Shown: piece after piece, positions 62,125 through 64,000 of the stretch
Position numbering within the stretch: position 1 is the stretch's first letter
Layout of the letters: every line of letters begins with the position of its first letter
Assembly (NCBI RefSeq): GCF_049243985.1
Contig: NC_135379.1
Span: 12,379,501-12,443,500 of the forward strand
DNA from: Paroedura picta
Taxonomy: Eukaryota; Chordata; Lepidosauria; Squamata; Gekkonidae
DNA length: 64,000 nt
Direction: 5' to 3'
The notes under the pieces: generated by a model
Told to the model about the DNA's origin: nothing
The model's input: the letters and a program-made list of their open reading frames with translations, nothing else
The model's database searches: none
Made by a program: the position numbers and the translations under genes

Positions 62125-63475
62125 TTTCCATAGTACTGGAACTGCCTTTGGGAACTTGTTTAGGTGCTATGCATCAGTAGCAATTTGAATGCAAGGGATG
62201 GTGGAATGCAGCCTACTGCGTTTCCCTGGCAGCTGTGGGGACTTGACAGCAATGCACATCTCCCATGCTTTGTTTTTTTCTTTTCTTATTGTTAATAGGA
62301 AAGAAATCGACATCTGTAAATTTAAGAATACAGCAATTATCTGTACAGTCCTTCATATTTGTAATACCCCTTGTATATATGTTACTTGAATACAGAACTG
62401 TTCATTTGTGATGCTTTGCACTTGGGGCTGGGGAGGGGCGGGGCGGGGGGGGGAGAACTGCAACAAAAGTAAGAGTGTGAGAAGTGAGATTGTATAGAGA
62501 TGAAGTGTCATCACATCATGTGCATGGTGCGGAACCTGCTGTTTTATCTATTTATTGTGCTGTGTTTACAGTTTTTTGTACACTGTACCTTCATTGGTTC
62601 CTGTGCTGTAGTAAATGTGTTAGGTAGCTGTGGACTCCTTGGTATTTTGTAAATGGTATTAACATAACTTGGTTCCCCCTCTGGGTCCTTGAGTTTTCTG
62701 TGTATCATGTGAAAAAAAAATGGTGACATACATACAGAATTTTTTAAAAAGGCATCAGTTTAAAAAAAAAATGGGGAATGTACAATGGACTGGGAGCTTC
62801 CTGTTCTACTATCCTAAGGCAAGTAACAAGCTAAAAATGAAGTCTCCTGGATTCTACCAACTGACTTGCTCACAAACATGTATGCAGTTTCTGGTACTTA
62901 AAGCACTAAAAGTTATGTTGCTGCTCTTCATACAGCCCCCTCCCCTCCCCTCTGTTGTCCCATTTTCCTTACGCACCAAAAAGCAAAAGAAAAACAAAAA
63001 GGTGTCAAAATCAAGTATGCAAACGGAGTCCTTACAACTGGAGTTTTTATGTTGTCTTGCCCTTCTTTTTGATCACAAATTATATTTTTTTATTGTATAA
63101 TTGTTAAAAGACTTCATTCTTTTCTTGTTCTTAAGAAGAAGAAGAAGAAACGGCTATAAGGGAGAAGAATGCAGTAATTGCTGTACGTGTATCATCATTC
63201 CAAGTTTCTGAAAACAGCCAGCTTTTTTGTTTTTCCTTTTTAAGATTCTCCAGAAGGCTGCAAGGCCAGAACCACAACTGTCGGGTGCCTTCCTTTGGAA
63301 ATATTTGCCCTCTCTTCTGTGAAGAGAATGGTACTTAAGACTCTACTCCTGCTTTGTCAGTATCAAAGCCAGAATGCCCACTTCAATGGCGTACATTATC
63401 CTTAAGGTTTTTAATCCCACCTGGAAAATTGTGACAGAACTCTCACAAAATAAACCCAGGGCATTACATGTTGAC
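62125..63475 (+). other. EPC1: EPC1 3' UTR
   Basis: About 1.35 kb from the stop to just past the AATAAA at 63449. It is largely free of interspersed repeats, unlike the introns, which suggests constraint. AT-rich stretches such as TTATATTTTTTTATTGTATAA (around 63080) could be stability elements. The end is inferred from the signal. Confidence 0.75.
63449..63454 (+). terminator. EPC1: Polyadenylation signal AATAAA
   Basis: A canonical AATAAA in the context ACAAAATAAACCC. It is followed about 30 bases later by a GT-rich stretch GTGTGGTGTGTTTTTA (63484-63499), as expected of a downstream element. Cleavage is expected at about 63470-63480. Confidence 0.85.
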
Positions 63476-63554
63476 AGACAAACGTGTGGTGTGTTTTTAT
63501 ATTATTTTGAAGCACATAAAGTGTAAAGAAGGCAATGTGTAATTAAGAGTCTGG

Positions 63555-64000
63555 GTAGAGTAGGGTTTCTCCATCGCTCTGGAAGGGTTTCCTGAATGGG
63601 TGGGGGGGGGGTCAATTAATTTTTAAAATATATTTTCAATTTTTTTTTAATTGTTAAACATTTATCAGGTGATATACCCATATATTAGAGCCTCTTGTGG
63701 CGTATAGTGGAATGGCAGCAGACCTGCAGTCTGAAGCTCTGCCCATGAGGCTGGGCGTTCAGTCTCAGCAGCCGGCTCAAGGTTGACTCAGCCTTCCATC
63801 CTTCCGAGGTCGGTAAAATGAGTACCCAGCTTGCTGGAGGGTAAACGGTAATGACTGGGGAAGGAAATGGCAAACCACCTCGTATTGAGTCTGCCATGAA
63901 AACGCTGGAGGGCGTCACCCCAAGGGTCAGACATGACCCGGTGCTTGCACAGGGGATACCTTTACCTTTATACCCATATATGATCAGGTCAACCTGCCCC
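63555..64000 (+). mobile_element. Non-autonomous hAT (CAGNCTTTCTCAACC family), split and cut by the window edge
   Basis: GGGTTTCTCCATCGCTCTGG, AAGGGTTTCCTGAATGGGTG and CATTTATCAGGTGATATACC match the left half of the copies at 51222 and 56307. After the SINE the text resumes GATCAGGTCAACCTGCCCC and runs off the window. Its right end is not visible. Confidence 0.75.
63673..63981 (+). mobile_element. Sauria-type SINE with 13-bp TSD, inside a hAT element
   Basis: The body 63686-63968 has the standard head AGAGCCTCTTGTGGCGTATA and tail GGGGATACCTTTACCTT. TATACCCATATAT is exact at 63673-63685 and 63969-63981. It is younger than the hAT host element. Confidence 0.9.

Noticed and set aside
1-64000. 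CRISPR arrays, bacterial operons, retroviral or LTR elements
   Set aside because: No spaced direct-repeat array, no prokaryotic gene organisation, and no recognisable LTR, capsid, polymerase or envelope remains were seen.

Overview
The window is vertebrate nuclear DNA, most likely from a squamate reptile. The reasons are Sauria-type tRNA SINEs with a BovB-like tail ending in ACCTTT units, 5S-rRNA-derived SINEs, CR1 and L2-type LINE 3' ends, and several families of short non-autonomous hAT transposons. I cannot name the species from sequence alone.

The window carries one recognisable protein-coding gene, EPC1 (enhancer of polycomb homolog 1), on the + strand. It has 14 coding exons from the ATG at 22645 to the stop at 62124. 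All introns are GT-AG and the phases join without a break into an 814-residue protein. Its parts are the N-terminal EPL1/EPcA region that anchors the TIP60/NuA4 acetyltransferase module, a basic helical middle, a glutamine-rich segment and the conserved C-terminal E_Pc_C domain. The 3' UTR runs about 1.35 kb to an AATAAA signal at 63449.

Layout. 1-7.9 kb: intergenic, repeat-rich. 7.9-9.15 kb: a second CpG-rich block with a CCAAT box, ending in a strong splice donor at 9148/9149; it is a candidate distant alternative first exon of EPC1. 9.15-21.8 kb: intergenic, or intron of that alternative transcript. 21.9-23.45 kb: the main EPC1 CpG-island promoter, 5' UTR, exon 1 and the start of intron 1. 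22.8-62.05 kb: EPC1 introns and exons, with long introns 1 (9.7 kb), 2 (7.8 kb), 9 (3.1 kb) and 10 (11.1 kb) full of interspersed repeats. 62.1-63.5 kb: last exon and 3' UTR. 63.5-64 kb: a hAT element with a SINE inside it, cut by the window edge.

Most of the non-genic sequence that can be identified is mobile-element debris, much of it datable by nesting and by target-site duplications visible on both sides. No retroviral or LTR element was recognised. The observations most worth checking are a 46-codon upstream ORF whose stop lies one base before the EPC1 start codon, the distant candidate first exon, which is in frame with exon 3 but not exon 2, and a dispersed palindromic repeat family carrying a hammerhead-ribozyme-like core. 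I found no wholly new gene system here.
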